Origin: CAZBRS01 sp964494475
Lineage (GTDB): Bacteria; Myxococcota_A; UBA9042; CAZBRS01
Direction: 5' to 3'
Assembly: GCA_964494475.1 (NCBI GenBank)
Contig: CAZBRS010000026.1
Span: forward strand, 1 to 64,000
DNA length: 64,000 nucleotides
Shown here: piece by piece, positions 26,601-33,359 of the stretch
How the letters are laid out: every line of letters begins with the position of its first letter
Numbering within the stretch: the stretch's first letter is position 1
Translations under genes and position numbers: made by a program
The notes under the pieces: generated by a model
Databases searched by the model: none
What the model was told of the DNA's origin: nothing
What the model saw: the letters and a program-made list of their open reading frames with translations, nothing else

Positions 26601-26909
26601 GGCGCCTGCCCGTCGGCCACCCCGTCGCGGTGCGACACGGCGTGCTGCGATCGCACGTCACCCGGTACGCCCGCCACCGGCTACCCGAATGGTGGCGACC
26701 CCAACACCATCGCGTGCGGCGGCTGCTCGCTGTCGAACTACAGCGCGGCGCGTTCGTTCTGCAACGCCAACGCCTACCAGGGCGCCGAGATCCGGTACAC
26801 GCGCACGGTCTTCATCCACGTCCGGCCGGTCGGCGCGCCGTCGTCGTGCGCCGAGTACCAGCTGCGCATCTCGAACAACAAGATCGGCACCAACTACACG
26901 GGCTTCTGA
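20655..26909 (+). CDS. giant Asp-rich lipoprotein with TSP3 and MopE-type repeats
   Basis: A 2084-residue exported lipoprotein: signal peptide with lipobox FVGC (Cys21), then an acidic Asp/Val linker (to about 85). A Cys-rich region follows with CNLADDDCDGETDEGYEG-type MopE units. From about 332 to 1349 it is a long run of TSP3-like repeats (D-x-DDNC-x-NQ-D-DG-GD-CD-DDNDGVLDDGDGSG). Then come MopE units (about 1349-1779) and a C-terminal beta-rich region (about 1780-2084) with GDADWYKVVFEDGT, as in PPC-type domains. TSP3 repeats bind Ca2+ in animals; here a rigid, Ca2+-dependent surface rod is inferred. The start has GGGGGAG upstream (20644-20650). It is transcribed divergently from the CBM9-like lipoprotein. 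Confidence 0.9.
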   Translation: MSRGQIRRLGMWVALWAFVGCGSGVTESDDVHLDVPDVGPVDGFELDLGVDPGPVFDILVDSDAGKPDSDAADLDAAPEEVDLACEPGYGEFGCSCTTDDDCASNYCVDSTAGKVCTTVCTGTCEAAGWTCAEVKDTCPDCVYICVYQHQTLCAPCRTDAECKQNAVLVEGTCLSYGNEGSYCGTACELDAECPDGFYCSEETLPSGQTRTYCRSDNGRCECSPYATEQGLGTGCAIQNAFGTCSGDRYCTEAGLGQCDASIPSKEKCNLADDDCDGETDEGYEGEVCAVTNEFGTCAGLEICIDGEAFCEGREPAKEICDGQDNNCNGQTDETFLNTDADPLADCVDPDDDNDGVFDDGDASGTVGDNPCPNGQTVSCDDNCRLSENHFQADLDLDGKGDACDCDADGDNFGCGETADCDDLNKNVNPAVNEGQPAEGVCTYCNAKDDDCDGQTDEGCFDANDDGVVDCLAADDDADGVVDGLDNCPKVWNPHQEDLDGDHLGDVCDDDKDNDGFKVANDCDDMVKTVFPGAYEACNGIDDNCNSLTDEDWLDTDHDKKADCVDPDDDDDGVLDDGDGSGNPADNPCTGGVAAACDDNCGLLPNANQADLDGDLLGDLCDPDLDDDGKLNELDNCPAVANPQQADLDFDGLGDACDSDVDGDTVSNDVDNCPWVANLNQTNTDGALEGDACDADDDDDGVPDDGDGSGVQGDVPCQPQATGGCDDNCRVHANAGQADNDLDGVGDACDTDDDNDGVADDLDNCVLTGNGDQLDTDGDQQGDACDADDDDDGVLDDADNCRTAENAGQLDTDGDLEGDACDLDDDADGVLDAFDNCPVTPNQAQQNSDTDGLGDACDLDDDDDGVPDDGDGSGVVGDAPCSTDLVTGCDDNCRTTANANQIDTDVDTAGDACDLDDDDDDVPDVTDNCVLVVNSEQENADGDKQGDACDDDDDNDGVLDDGDGSGTPGDHPCQGGATTGCDDNCRTAANANQKDTDGDLEGDACDLDDDADGVLDDGDESGSSTDKPCAPGQTVGCDDNCRVNVNTDQADNDGDGKGDLCDGDDDNDTIADDGDGSGIVGDHPCTGGSTTTCDDNCVFVVNSNQIDTDGDTLGNECDPDDDNDTVPDDVDNCDLLVNPEQADLDGDLVGDVCDDDDDDDGVKDTLDNCPRAFNPNQADSEPEGPDGLGDECDDDDDNDGVLDDGDSSGVVGDAPCALGLTTTCDDNCRFVKNPAQADNEPDGQGDACDSDDDNDGVLDGQDNCPFVANSTQANHDTDAAGDACDSDDDNDGILDDGDGSGFIGDNACTNGATTDCDDNCPFTPNANQADFDKDGRGDTCEDDNDGDGDPDVTDCHDTNPLVYNGAPEYCNGKDDDCDTVADEENAVDCHVYFYDKDGDGYGLVDNKRCLCDNDPNYLSGYYNAPNPGDCLDTNGAVNPGLPETCDATLDENCSGQVNEGCNDDGDQYCDASMPVASNPYPAYCIKGGGDCNDLDANVYPTRIESCNDVDDDCDSSYDEGCDDDGDDFCDGTMTVVQNGVTGLWPAVCPLGKDDCDDTKVAVNPLVVEVCDGTDNDCNAQVGSTTQLSPIDEGCDDDGDFFCDANMTTVGKPFTCVGGGGDCNDDDATVHPGQGTIPAGVEVCDNVDNNCNATVDDGCDDDADDYCDITKTVVQPGGYWPNVCPLGQNDCNDAVKAVNPGATEICDDVDNNCSGSADEGCDDDDDGFCDKNMTTSGYPAICSSGGGDCDDGRRYVYPNAPEYCDGIDNNCDTKVDTDAAYAQAICLNAYGASDLHATFTCGTMSAPDEYVAPYQTAGTSDGWECKVNGQCTGTWIDLDGLDQNGCECSTVDTYANQNFAVTEVPGACAQATALGTLSDGSASEFVVTGKIHSAGDADWYKVVFEDGTTEKSSGNNFFSAQVLLENNAGGNVVVDVYDQNNACPTAALQCNVSGGSLVGNGADWTWSVKGRLNGKGESPCNYDVGACPSATPSRCDTACCDRTSPGTPATGYPNGGDPNTIACGGCSLSNYSAARSFCNANAYQGAEIRYTRTVFIHVRPVGAPSSCAEYQLRISNNKIGTNYTGF
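21700..24670 (+). repeat. tandem TSP3-coding repeat tract
   Basis: About 3 kb of near-repeating codons rich in GAC, encoding roughly 39-60 residue units with DDNDGV(L/P)DDGDGSG, CDDNC and NQ-D-DGD-GDACD. Units differ by synonymous changes and by presence or absence of the GDGSG insert, so the array is old and not slipping as an exact tandem repeat. Its reverse strand is open over its whole length because GAC reads as GTC. Confidence 0.8.
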
Positions 26910-26937
26910 GCTCCCCTCCGAAGCGTTCGAAACCTGA

Positions 26938-26965
26938 TTGACCCGGCCCCCGCCCGCGCTATCAT
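26938..26965 (+). promoter_or_regulatory. sigma-70-like promoter upstream of the cDPG-synthetase-like gene
   Basis: TTGACC (26938-26943), 16 bp, TATCAT (26960-26965). The ATG at 26998 follows about 25 bases after the predicted start, with GAGGAGGG between. Confidence 0.65.
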
Positions 26966-26997
26966 GCGGCGAATCCGGGGGGGCCGAGGAGGGTCGC

Positions 26998-28320
26998 ATG
27001 CCGCGCAAGATCATCATCATGGGCGCCGCCGGGCGCGACTTCCACAACTTCAACGTGCTGTTCCGCGACAACCCCGACGTCGAGGTCGTGGCCTTCACGG
27101 CCGCACAGATCCCCGGCATCGAGGGCCGGCGCTATCCGGCGGTGCTCGCGGGGGCGCGCTATCCCCAGGGCCTGCCAATCCACCCCGAGTCCGAGCTGAT
27201 CGACCTGATCCGGTCGTTCGAGGTCGACGCGGTCATGTTCGCGTACAGCGACGTCAGCCACGAGGTCGTGGGCCAGAAGGCGGCGCGCGTGAACGCCGCC
27301 GGGGCCGACTTCGTGCTCGCCTCGGCCGAGGCGACCATGCTGCCCTCGTCGAAGCCGGTGGTGTCGATCTGCGCCGTCCGCACGGGCTGCGGCAAGTCGC
27401 CCACCACGCGCAAGGTGGCCGAGGCCCTGCTCGCCCAGGGCGTCAAGGTGGCGGTCGTGCGGCACCCCATGCCCTACGGCGACCTCGCGAAGCAGGTCGT
27501 GCAGCGTTTCGGCTCCTATGCCGATCTCGATCGGCACCAGTGCACGATCGAGGAGCGCGAGGAGTACGAGCAGTACGTGGAGATGGGCGTCCCGATCTAC
27601 GCCGGCGTCGACTACGAGCGCATCCTGCGCGCGGCCGAGGAAGAGGCCGACGTGGTGCTCTGGGACGGGGGCAACAACGACACCCCCTTCTACGCCTCCG
27701 ATCTCGAGATCGTCGTGCTCGACCCGCTGCGGGCGGGGCACGAGCTGCGCTATTACCCGGGCACCACCAACCTGCTGCGGGCCTCGGTGCTGCTGATCAA
27801 CAAGGTCGATCGCGCCACGCCCGAGCAGCTCGCGACCGTGCGGGCCAACGTGCGCGCATGGAACCCCGACGCCACGGTCATCGAGGCGCGCTCCGAGCTC
27901 GACGTCGACGACCCGTCGCTCGTGACGGGCAAGCGCGTGCTGGTGGTCGAGGACGGCCCCACGCTGACCCACGGCGAGATGGGCATCGGCGCCGGGTTCG
28001 TGGCGGCCGAGCGGCTGGGCGCGGCGCAGATCGTCGACCCCCGGCCGTTCGCCGTGGGCTCGATCCTCGAGGCCTACCGTAAATACCCGCAGCTCGGGGC
28101 GGTCGTGCCGGCGCTCGGATACTCGGACCAGCAGCGCGCCGAGTTGGAGCAGACGATCGCGCGCGCCGACGTCGACACCGTGATCGTGGCCACGCCCATC
28201 GATCTCACGCGAATCGTCCCCATCCGCCAGCCCGCCGTGCGCGTGCGCTACCGCGTCAGCGAGGTGGCGGGCCCCACGCTCGATCAGCTCATGCGCGAGT
28301 TCGTCCTGTCGCTCGCTTGA
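26998..28320 (+). CDS. cyclic 2,3-diphosphoglycerate synthetase-like P-loop protein
   Basis: A 440-residue cytosolic protein with N-terminal MPRKIIIMGAAGRDFHNFN (Rossmann-like, about 4-20), a P-loop CAVRTGCGKSPTTR (about 124-137) and a later VLLINKVDRA guanine/nucleotide-specificity-like segment (about 262-271). This layout matches the bacterial homologues of archaeal cyclic 2,3-diphosphoglycerate synthetase, often annotated only as GTPase. Whether it makes cDPG here is not known; in bacteria the substrate is unproven. Strong GAGGAGG ribosome site. Its stop is 11 bases from the convergent guanylyltransferase gene. Confidence 0.85.
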   Translation: MPRKIIIMGAAGRDFHNFNVLFRDNPDVEVVAFTAAQIPGIEGRRYPAVLAGARYPQGLPIHPESELIDLIRSFEVDAVMFAYSDVSHEVVGQKAARVNAAGADFVLASAEATMLPSSKPVVSICAVRTGCGKSPTTRKVAEALLAQGVKVAVVRHPMPYGDLAKQVVQRFGSYADLDRHQCTIEEREEYEQYVEMGVPIYAGVDYERILRAAEEEADVVLWDGGNNDTPFYASDLEIVVLDPLRAGHELRYYPGTTNLLRASVLLINKVDRATPEQLATVRANVRAWNPDATVIEARSELDVDDPSLVTGKRVLVVEDGPTLTHGEMGIGAGFVAAERLGAAQIVDPRPFAVGSILEAYRKYPQLGAVVPALGYSDQQRAELEQTIARADVDTVIVATPIDLTRIVPIRQPAVRVRYRVSEVAGPTLDQLMREFVLSLA

Positions 28321-28331
28321 GCGGTAGCCGG

Positions 28332-29426
28332 CTACAACACGTCGCGGTGCTCGCCCCTGGCCTCGATGGCCTCGAGGATGCGCCGGACCTCCTGGGCTCG
28401 GTCGAGCGACAGCACCAGCGTGGCGTCGGGCGTCTCGATGATCCCCACGCCGTCGAGACCGCAGGCTGCCAGCACCGAGGTGTGCTCGCCGTCGCGCACG
28501 ACGAGGGTGCGTCGGCAGTCGTGCAGGTACACGCGCTCGCCGCGCACGAAGCACTCCTGCTCGGCGTCGGCGAAGGGCAGGAGCGCGTTCCAGCTGCCCA
28601 CGTCGCTCCACGCGAACGTGGCGGGGAGCACGGCGATGGCGCGGGTCTTCTCGAGCACGCCCACGTCGATCGACACCGAGGGCAGCGAGGGGAAGAGCTC
28701 TCCCAACCGCGCCTCGTAGGCCGGCGTACCGAGCATCGTCGCCAACTCGTCGGCGGCTTCGGCCACCTCCGGCAGGCACGCGCGCAGCTCGGCCACTAGG
28801 CGCGAGGCGCGCGCGACGAACATGCCGCTGTTCCAGAGGTACGAGCCCTCGGCCAGATAACGCTGGGCGGTGGCCAGATCGGGCTTCTCGACGAACGCGG
28901 CCACGTCGTGGCACGCGAGGCCCTCGGCGTGACCGAGCACCTTCGGGGCGCGCTGGATGTACCCATAGCCCGTCTCGGGCAGCGTGGGCACGAGCCCCAG
29001 CGTGACGATGCGATCGGTGTCGCGCGCGAAGCGGATGGCGGCGCGCAGGTGGCGGTGGAAGTCGACGGTGTCGGGGATGTAGTGGTCGGACGCGAAGACG
29101 CCCACGATGCCTTCGGGCGCGGCCCGAAGCGCGTGGATGAGGCCGAGCGCGACGGCGGGCCCCGTGTTGCGGCCGCAGGGCTCGGTCACGAGCGTGAACG
29201 CGCGGTCGCCCAGGCTCTCGCGAACGAGGGCCTGTTGGCGGTGGGCCGACACGACCACGGGTGGCGGCGCGCCGGGGGCCAGTCGGACGCGATCGCAGGT
29301 CTCTTCGATCAGCGTGGACCGGCCGAGGAGGCGGAGGAACTGCTTGGGCCTGGCCTCGCGGCTGAGGGGCCAGAAGCGCTTCCCGCTGCCGCCGGCGAGC
29401 AGGATGGCGACGAACTGGTTCTCCAC
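28332..29426 (-). CDS. manC: mannose-1-phosphate guanylyltransferase
   Basis: A 364-residue nucleotidyltransferase converting mannose-1-phosphate and GTP to GDP-mannose, the donor for polysaccharide and glycoprotein mannosylation. The N-terminus carries the nucleotide-binding signature LLAGGSGKRFWPLSREARPK (residues 9-28). Further motifs are GRNTGPAVALG, GVFASDHYI, AFVEKPDLATA and SYLWNSGMF, all typical of the family. It lacks the C-terminal isomerase (cupin) part of bifunctional enzymes. The start is GTG 29426, placed by a GGAGG nine bases upstream; an ORF extension to 29486 runs through the promoter and is rejected. Transcribed divergently from the lipoprotein at 29561. Confidence 0.92.
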   Translation of the reverse strand: MENQFVAILLAGGSGKRFWPLSREARPKQFLRLLGRSTLIEETCDRVRLAPGAPPPVVVSAHRQQALVRESLGDRAFTLVTEPCGRNTGPAVALGLIHALRAAPEGIVGVFASDHYIPDTVDFHRHLRAAIRFARDTDRIVTLGLVPTLPETGYGYIQRAPKVLGHAEGLACHDVAAFVEKPDLATAQRYLAEGSYLWNSGMFVARASRLVAELRACLPEVAEAADELATMLGTPAYEARLGELFPSLPSVSIDVGVLEKTRAIAVLPATFAWSDVGSWNALLPFADAEQECFVRGERVYLHDCRRTLVVRDGEHTSVLAACGLDGVGIIETPDATLVLSLDRAQEVRRILEAIEARGEHRDVL

Positions 29427-29457
29427 GGCCGGGTCCTCCGTTCGCTGCCTTCGCTCG

Positions 29458-29486
29458 ATAGTATCCCGGCCGCGCGCCTTCGACAA
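29458..29486 (-). promoter_or_regulatory. promoter for manC
   Basis: Minus strand TTGTCG (29486-29481), 17 bp, TACTAT (29463-29458), 32 bases before the GTG start. Divergent with the plus-strand promoter at 29498. Confidence 0.6.
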
Positions 29487-29497
29487 GTCGGCCCGGC

Positions 29498-29526
29498 TTG
29501 TGAGATCCGGTCGCGGCTGGTAAGGT
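29498..29526 (+). promoter_or_regulatory. promoter for the small lipoprotein at 29561
   Basis: TTGTGA (29498-29503), 17 bp, TAAGGT (29521-29526). Sits back-to-back with the manC promoter, 11 bases away. Confidence 0.5.
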
Positions 29527-29560
29527 CGGGGCGCAACGTGATGCCTCGGAGCGTTCGATC

Positions 29561-30175
29561 ATGGTCTTCGGTACGCGCTTCGCCTGGCTCGCCGCGGCGG
29601 TGCTGCTCGCGGCGTGCAAGCCCACTCCCGGCGCGTCGGGCCCCGCGCCCGCCAAGGCGCCCGGACCCGAGGCCGGTGCGTTGACGACCCCGGCCGCTCC
29701 GCAAGCGGCGCCCGCGCCGGCGAGCCTGCCGCCGACTCCGCGACCGCGCGACCCGTCGCTGCTCTGGCAGAACGATCCGGCCGACATCGAGGCCGACTTC
29801 GCCTGCGCGCAGAAGGAGGTCGTCACGGCGCCTACGGGGCAGGATCCCCGCGTCGCCATCTGGCGGGCCTACGACGCCGCCCGCAAGGCCGTGGTCGAGG
29901 GTGTCGACGGCCCCAACGCCGAGGCCTTCGCCGACCAGTTCACGCGGGGCCAGAATCGGGCGTGGGTCCTGGAGCAGTTCTGGCCGCGCGTCAAGGCGCA
30001 CATTTCAAAATACACCATGAGCAGCAAAGAAACCTCTTTCGTCATCTGTCGCACCGAGGAGCGCGACGGGCGTTGGAAGGCCTTCGTCAAATCGTTCAGC
30101 CGCGACAAGTCCAACCCACCGATTACCGTTGAGATCGAAGACGGGGTGCCGCGCATCTCGTTCTTCACATATTGA
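29561..30175 (+). CDS. small lipoprotein of unknown function
   Basis: A 204-residue lipoprotein: signal peptide with lipobox LLAAC (Cys19), then a long Ala/Pro linker (about 20-65) typical for spanning envelope layers. A compact C-terminal region (about 75-204) follows, containing DFACAQKEVV, WVLEQFWPRVKAHI, SFVICRTEERDGRWKAFVKSF and TVEIEDGVPRISFFTY. I do not recognise the family. The last codons overlap the TTGACA of the next gene's promoter. Confidence 0.78.
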   Translation: MVFGTRFAWLAAAVLLAACKPTPGASGPAPAKAPGPEAGALTTPAAPQAAPAPASLPPTPRPRDPSLLWQNDPADIEADFACAQKEVVTAPTGQDPRVAIWRAYDAARKAVVEGVDGPNAEAFADQFTRGQNRAWVLEQFWPRVKAHISKYTMSSKETSFVICRTEERDGRWKAFVKSFSRDKSNPPITVEIEDGVPRISFFTY

Positions 30176-30200
30176 CAGCGGCTCCCCGCCCTACTATGGT
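30172..30200 (+). promoter_or_regulatory. near-consensus promoter overlapping the upstream stop codon
   Basis: TTGACA (30172-30177), 17 bp, TATGGT (30195-30200). The TGA stop of the preceding lipoprotein lies inside the -35 box. It drives the lipoprotein/PEGA pair at 30238-33317. Confidence 0.65.
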
Positions 30201-30237
30201 AAACGCCTGTGAATTCAACTCCTGTCAGGGCTTCCGC

Positions 30238-31959
30238 ATGATCCGAGCCTGGGTGGTCGCGCTGCTCCTTGGGGTCGCGATGGTCGCTGGCTGCGAACCC
30301 CCGCCCGAGGCGGGTGAGGGGCCGATCGGGGTGATGATCCGGCCGCTCGCTGCGTGCAACGGGGGAGGCTCCCTCGAGGCGATCGAGTCCCTGCGCTTCG
30401 TGGTGCAGGCTCCCGAGGGCGCCGAAGATCTGTTGACCACCGTGGTCGACGAGGAGCACTCCCTGGGCGACGGCGAGGACATCGCGCTCTCCGGCATCCC
30501 GGTCGGTGAGCGTCGACAACTCACCGTGCTCGGGTACAAGGGCGCCTCGACCGAGGGCAAGCCCGACCTCTTCGGGCGAGCCAAGCACCTGCAGATCCTG
30601 AAGGACCAGAAGACCGACGTGTCGCTCTTCCTGTCGACCTACGGGGGCTACGGGTGCCTGCCCTCCCACGTCGAGCTCACCAAGCGCGTGTTCCCCGCCA
30701 TCGTCCCGCTCGACGACGGTCGACTGCTCGTCGCCGGCGGGTTCACCACGGCCGCGGCCGACGGCGCGGCCACCAAGCTCGCGGGCCCGACCGATTCTGC
30801 CTTCATCTACGATCCGAGCGCCAACACGTTCGAGAAGGTGAACGGCAACATGGTGGTCCCGCGCGGGGCGTTCGCCGGAGCGTTCCTGAAGAGCCGCCGC
30901 TGGGTCGTTCTGGTCGGTGGCGCCTCCGAGCTGCGCCTCGATCCCGCCAAGGACATGCCCATCGACGTTCAGGTCGACAAGAGCGGGCTGAACACGTTCG
31001 AGGTCTTCGATCTCCAGAGCAACAGCTTCCTGGCCACCCAGAAGGGCGGGCCGAACGTGATGTCCATGAAGCGCGTCTTCCCGCGCGTGGCCGTCATGCA
31101 GGACGACACCGTGCACGTGTACGGCGGCGGCGCCATGCCCGTCAAGCAGAGCGGCTCGGGCGGCACGGGCTACGACCAGGTCGACATCTACGGCGCCGAC
31201 CTCGACGCCGAGCGCGGCGGTGCGTTCCGCAAGGTCGCGAGCCTGTCCACGCCGGCCCTCGAGATGATCGAAGACCGTTCGGGCCTCAGCGTCTCGTTCA
31301 TCGAGGTCACCGACGACAACCTCAGCCGCTTCCTGATCTGGGGCGGCTCCAGCGGCAAGACGCTCGGCGAGGTCTACACGGCGTCCTCACTCGAGAAGGA
31401 CGGCATCCAGGGCGCGTTCCTGAAGGTGACCATCTCCGGCGACACGCCGCCCATGACGTACTTCCACGAGATGGCGCGGCTGGGCCAGGGGCGCTTCCTG
31501 CTCACGGGTGGCCTGCGCAAGGACGGCGCGGTTTCGGGCGACGACGCCTACATCGTCGACCTGGCCGATCTCGCGACCGCCACCTCCGAGGTCAAGGCCT
31601 CGGTCAAGCGCGTCGAGGGGCTGGGCGTGGGGCGCTTCCTGCACGCCGCCGTGGGCACGGACACCACGCACGCGGTCGTGTTCGGCGGGTTCACCGACCG
31701 GTCGTTCACGCCCACGGGTGACAAGCGGCTGTTCTCGTTCGACGGCAAGGATCTCGGCACCTCCAAGCTCGAGATCCCCTCGGGCGAGGAAGACTTCTCG
31801 GCCATGGGCGCCGTGCTCGGGCTCGCGCTCGACAGCGACGCCATCTTCGTGTTCGCGGGCGTCGCGTCGTTCGTCGACGAGTTGCTGGCGGCCGCGCCCA
31901 AGAACCAGAGCGTCTACGTGTACGCGCCCAGCTCGCTGATCGACCTGACGGCGCTCTAG
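30238..31959 (+). CDS. lipoprotein with kelch-like repeats
   Basis: A 573-residue lipoprotein; the start at ATG 30238 is chosen because it begins the signal peptide ending in MVAGC (Cys19), and the ORF upstream of it overlaps the promoter. A short beta domain (about 30-125) is followed by repeats with a kelch-type pattern: hydrophobic strand, GG, variable part, tail. Examples are DGRLLVAGGFTTAA, VVLVGGASELRL, VHVYGGGAMPV, FLIWGGSSGKT, RFLLTGGLRKDG and AVVFGGFTDRS. That gives about six blades of a beta-propeller, probably a surface-exposed binding platform. The gene is 20 bases upstream of the PEGA gene and likely co-transcribed. Confidence 0.8.
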   Translation: MIRAWVVALLLGVAMVAGCEPPPEAGEGPIGVMIRPLAACNGGGSLEAIESLRFVVQAPEGAEDLLTTVVDEEHSLGDGEDIALSGIPVGERRQLTVLGYKGASTEGKPDLFGRAKHLQILKDQKTDVSLFLSTYGGYGCLPSHVELTKRVFPAIVPLDDGRLLVAGGFTTAAADGAATKLAGPTDSAFIYDPSANTFEKVNGNMVVPRGAFAGAFLKSRRWVVLVGGASELRLDPAKDMPIDVQVDKSGLNTFEVFDLQSNSFLATQKGGPNVMSMKRVFPRVAVMQDDTVHVYGGGAMPVKQSGSGGTGYDQVDIYGADLDAERGGAFRKVASLSTPALEMIEDRSGLSVSFIEVTDDNLSRFLIWGGSSGKTLGEVYTASSLEKDGIQGAFLKVTISGDTPPMTYFHEMARLGQGRFLLTGGLRKDGAVSGDDAYIVDLADLATATSEVKASVKRVEGLGVGRFLHAAVGTDTTHAVVFGGFTDRSFTPTGDKRLFSFDGKDLGTSKLEIPSGEEDFSAMGAVLGLALDSDAIFVFAGVASFVDELLAAAPKNQSVYVYAPSSLIDLTAL

Positions 31960-31979
31960 GAGCGGAAGAGGAGGCACCG

Positions 31980-33317
31980 ATGAACCGGTCCCAGTCCCTG
32001 TGTTCGCGTCTCCCGGCGCTCCTCGCGCTCCTGGTGGTCTTCGGGTCGGGCACGGCGTTCGGCCAGGCCGCTACGCGCGGGCTCGGCGTCGTCATCGTCC
32101 CCGGCAAGGGCACCGACGAGGCGCGCGTGCTCGAGGTCAAGCCCACGTTCCGTCGCTACCTGCGCCTGCTCGAGGGCGTGACCCTCAAGGACCCGTCGGT
32201 GCTCATGACGCCCGGGGCCGAGGCCGAGCTCACCTCCCAGGTCAACGCCGCGTTCAGCGCCCTGAACACCAAGGACTTCGCCGGCGCCCGTCAGGTGCTG
32301 GCCGGCATCGAAGAGCGCATGCTGGGCCTGCCCGCCAGCGACGACACGGTCTTCCTGGCGCGCTTCTACAAGGCCTACGGCTGCGCGCTGGTCGGCAGCG
32401 GGCTCGTCCAGGAGGGCGTGGCGCGCATCAAGACCTCGCTCTTCCTGTTCGGCGAGCAGGCGGTCGACGAGTACGGTTACTCGCCCGATACGCGCGATTC
32501 GTTCCTGCAGGCCAAGCGCGAGATCGAAGATCTGCCGAGCGGCGGGCTCGAGCTCTCGAGCGTGCCCGATCGCGCCGAAATCTACATCGACGGAAAGTTC
32601 GCGGGCATCTCGCCCCTGAAGCTCGATCGCCTGCCCCAGGGCAACCACCCCGTGCGCACCGCGGTGCCCGGGCACGAGCAGCGCTTCCAGCTCGTGCAGG
32701 TGGCGTCGGGCTCGCGCACGCCCTCGGTGATCCAGATGACCCCCACGGCCTTCGCGGGTGCGCTCAAGGGCCCCGAGTCGCGCCTCGAGGGCGCCGCGAG
32801 CGCCAACGAGGCGGCCTCTGACATGGCCGCGCTCAAGAACTCGCTCAGCGCCGACGAGTTGGCGTTCGTCGTGCTGACCGAGGAGCCCGGAGCGTTCGTG
32901 GCCAAGGGCTTCTACACCAACAAAGATGGCAAGACGTTCGACGTCGACGACCGCATCGAGAAGGGCGGGGCGTTCTCGGAGAACGTGAAGAACTTCGTGG
33001 CCTACCTCACCGGCGCTCAGGTGCGCGACGAGGCGAAGGTCACGTCGCTCGGGCGGCCGCTCGCGGTCCTGGACTCGACGGCGGGCGGCGCGGTCGAGAG
33101 CGGCGACGATCTCATCCTCGATCCCAACAGCCCCATGTTCGCCGAGCTGAAGAAGAAGAAAGAGCAGAAGAGCATCCTGACCGAGTGGTGGTTCATCACG
33201 GGCGTCGCGGTGCTCGTCGCGGGCGCCGGCACGGGCGTCTACTTCCTCACGCGCTCGACGGGCACGTCGTCGTCCGACGCCACGGGCTCCCTGCGCGTCG
33301 ACGTTCATCCCTACTAG
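31980..33317 (+). CDS. exported PEGA-domain protein with C-terminal membrane segment
   Basis: A 445-residue envelope protein: Sec signal peptide (about 1-29, ...GTAFGQA), a helical TPR-like region (about 55-180) and a PEGA domain (about 188-240) with LSSVPDRAEIYIDGKFAG. An acidic region follows, then one predicted transmembrane helix near the C-terminus (WWFITGVAVLVAGAGTG, about 404-425) and a short tail. PEGA proteins in Myxococcota occur in envelope and secretion contexts but the role is open. It follows the kelch-like lipoprotein closely; the two may form a surface complex. Confidence 0.8.
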   Translation: MNRSQSLCSRLPALLALLVVFGSGTAFGQAATRGLGVVIVPGKGTDEARVLEVKPTFRRYLRLLEGVTLKDPSVLMTPGAEAELTSQVNAAFSALNTKDFAGARQVLAGIEERMLGLPASDDTVFLARFYKAYGCALVGSGLVQEGVARIKTSLFLFGEQAVDEYGYSPDTRDSFLQAKREIEDLPSGGLELSSVPDRAEIYIDGKFAGISPLKLDRLPQGNHPVRTAVPGHEQRFQLVQVASGSRTPSVIQMTPTAFAGALKGPESRLEGAASANEAASDMAALKNSLSADELAFVVLTEEPGAFVAKGFYTNKDGKTFDVDDRIEKGGAFSENVKNFVAYLTGAQVRDEAKVTSLGRPLAVLDSTAGGAVESGDDLILDPNSPMFAELKKKKEQKSILTEWWFITGVAVLVAGAGTGVYFLTRSTGTSSSDATGSLRVDVHPY

Positions 33318-33359
33318 CCTGTCCTCTCCCCGCCCCCCCACCATGCTGCTCCCCCGCCC

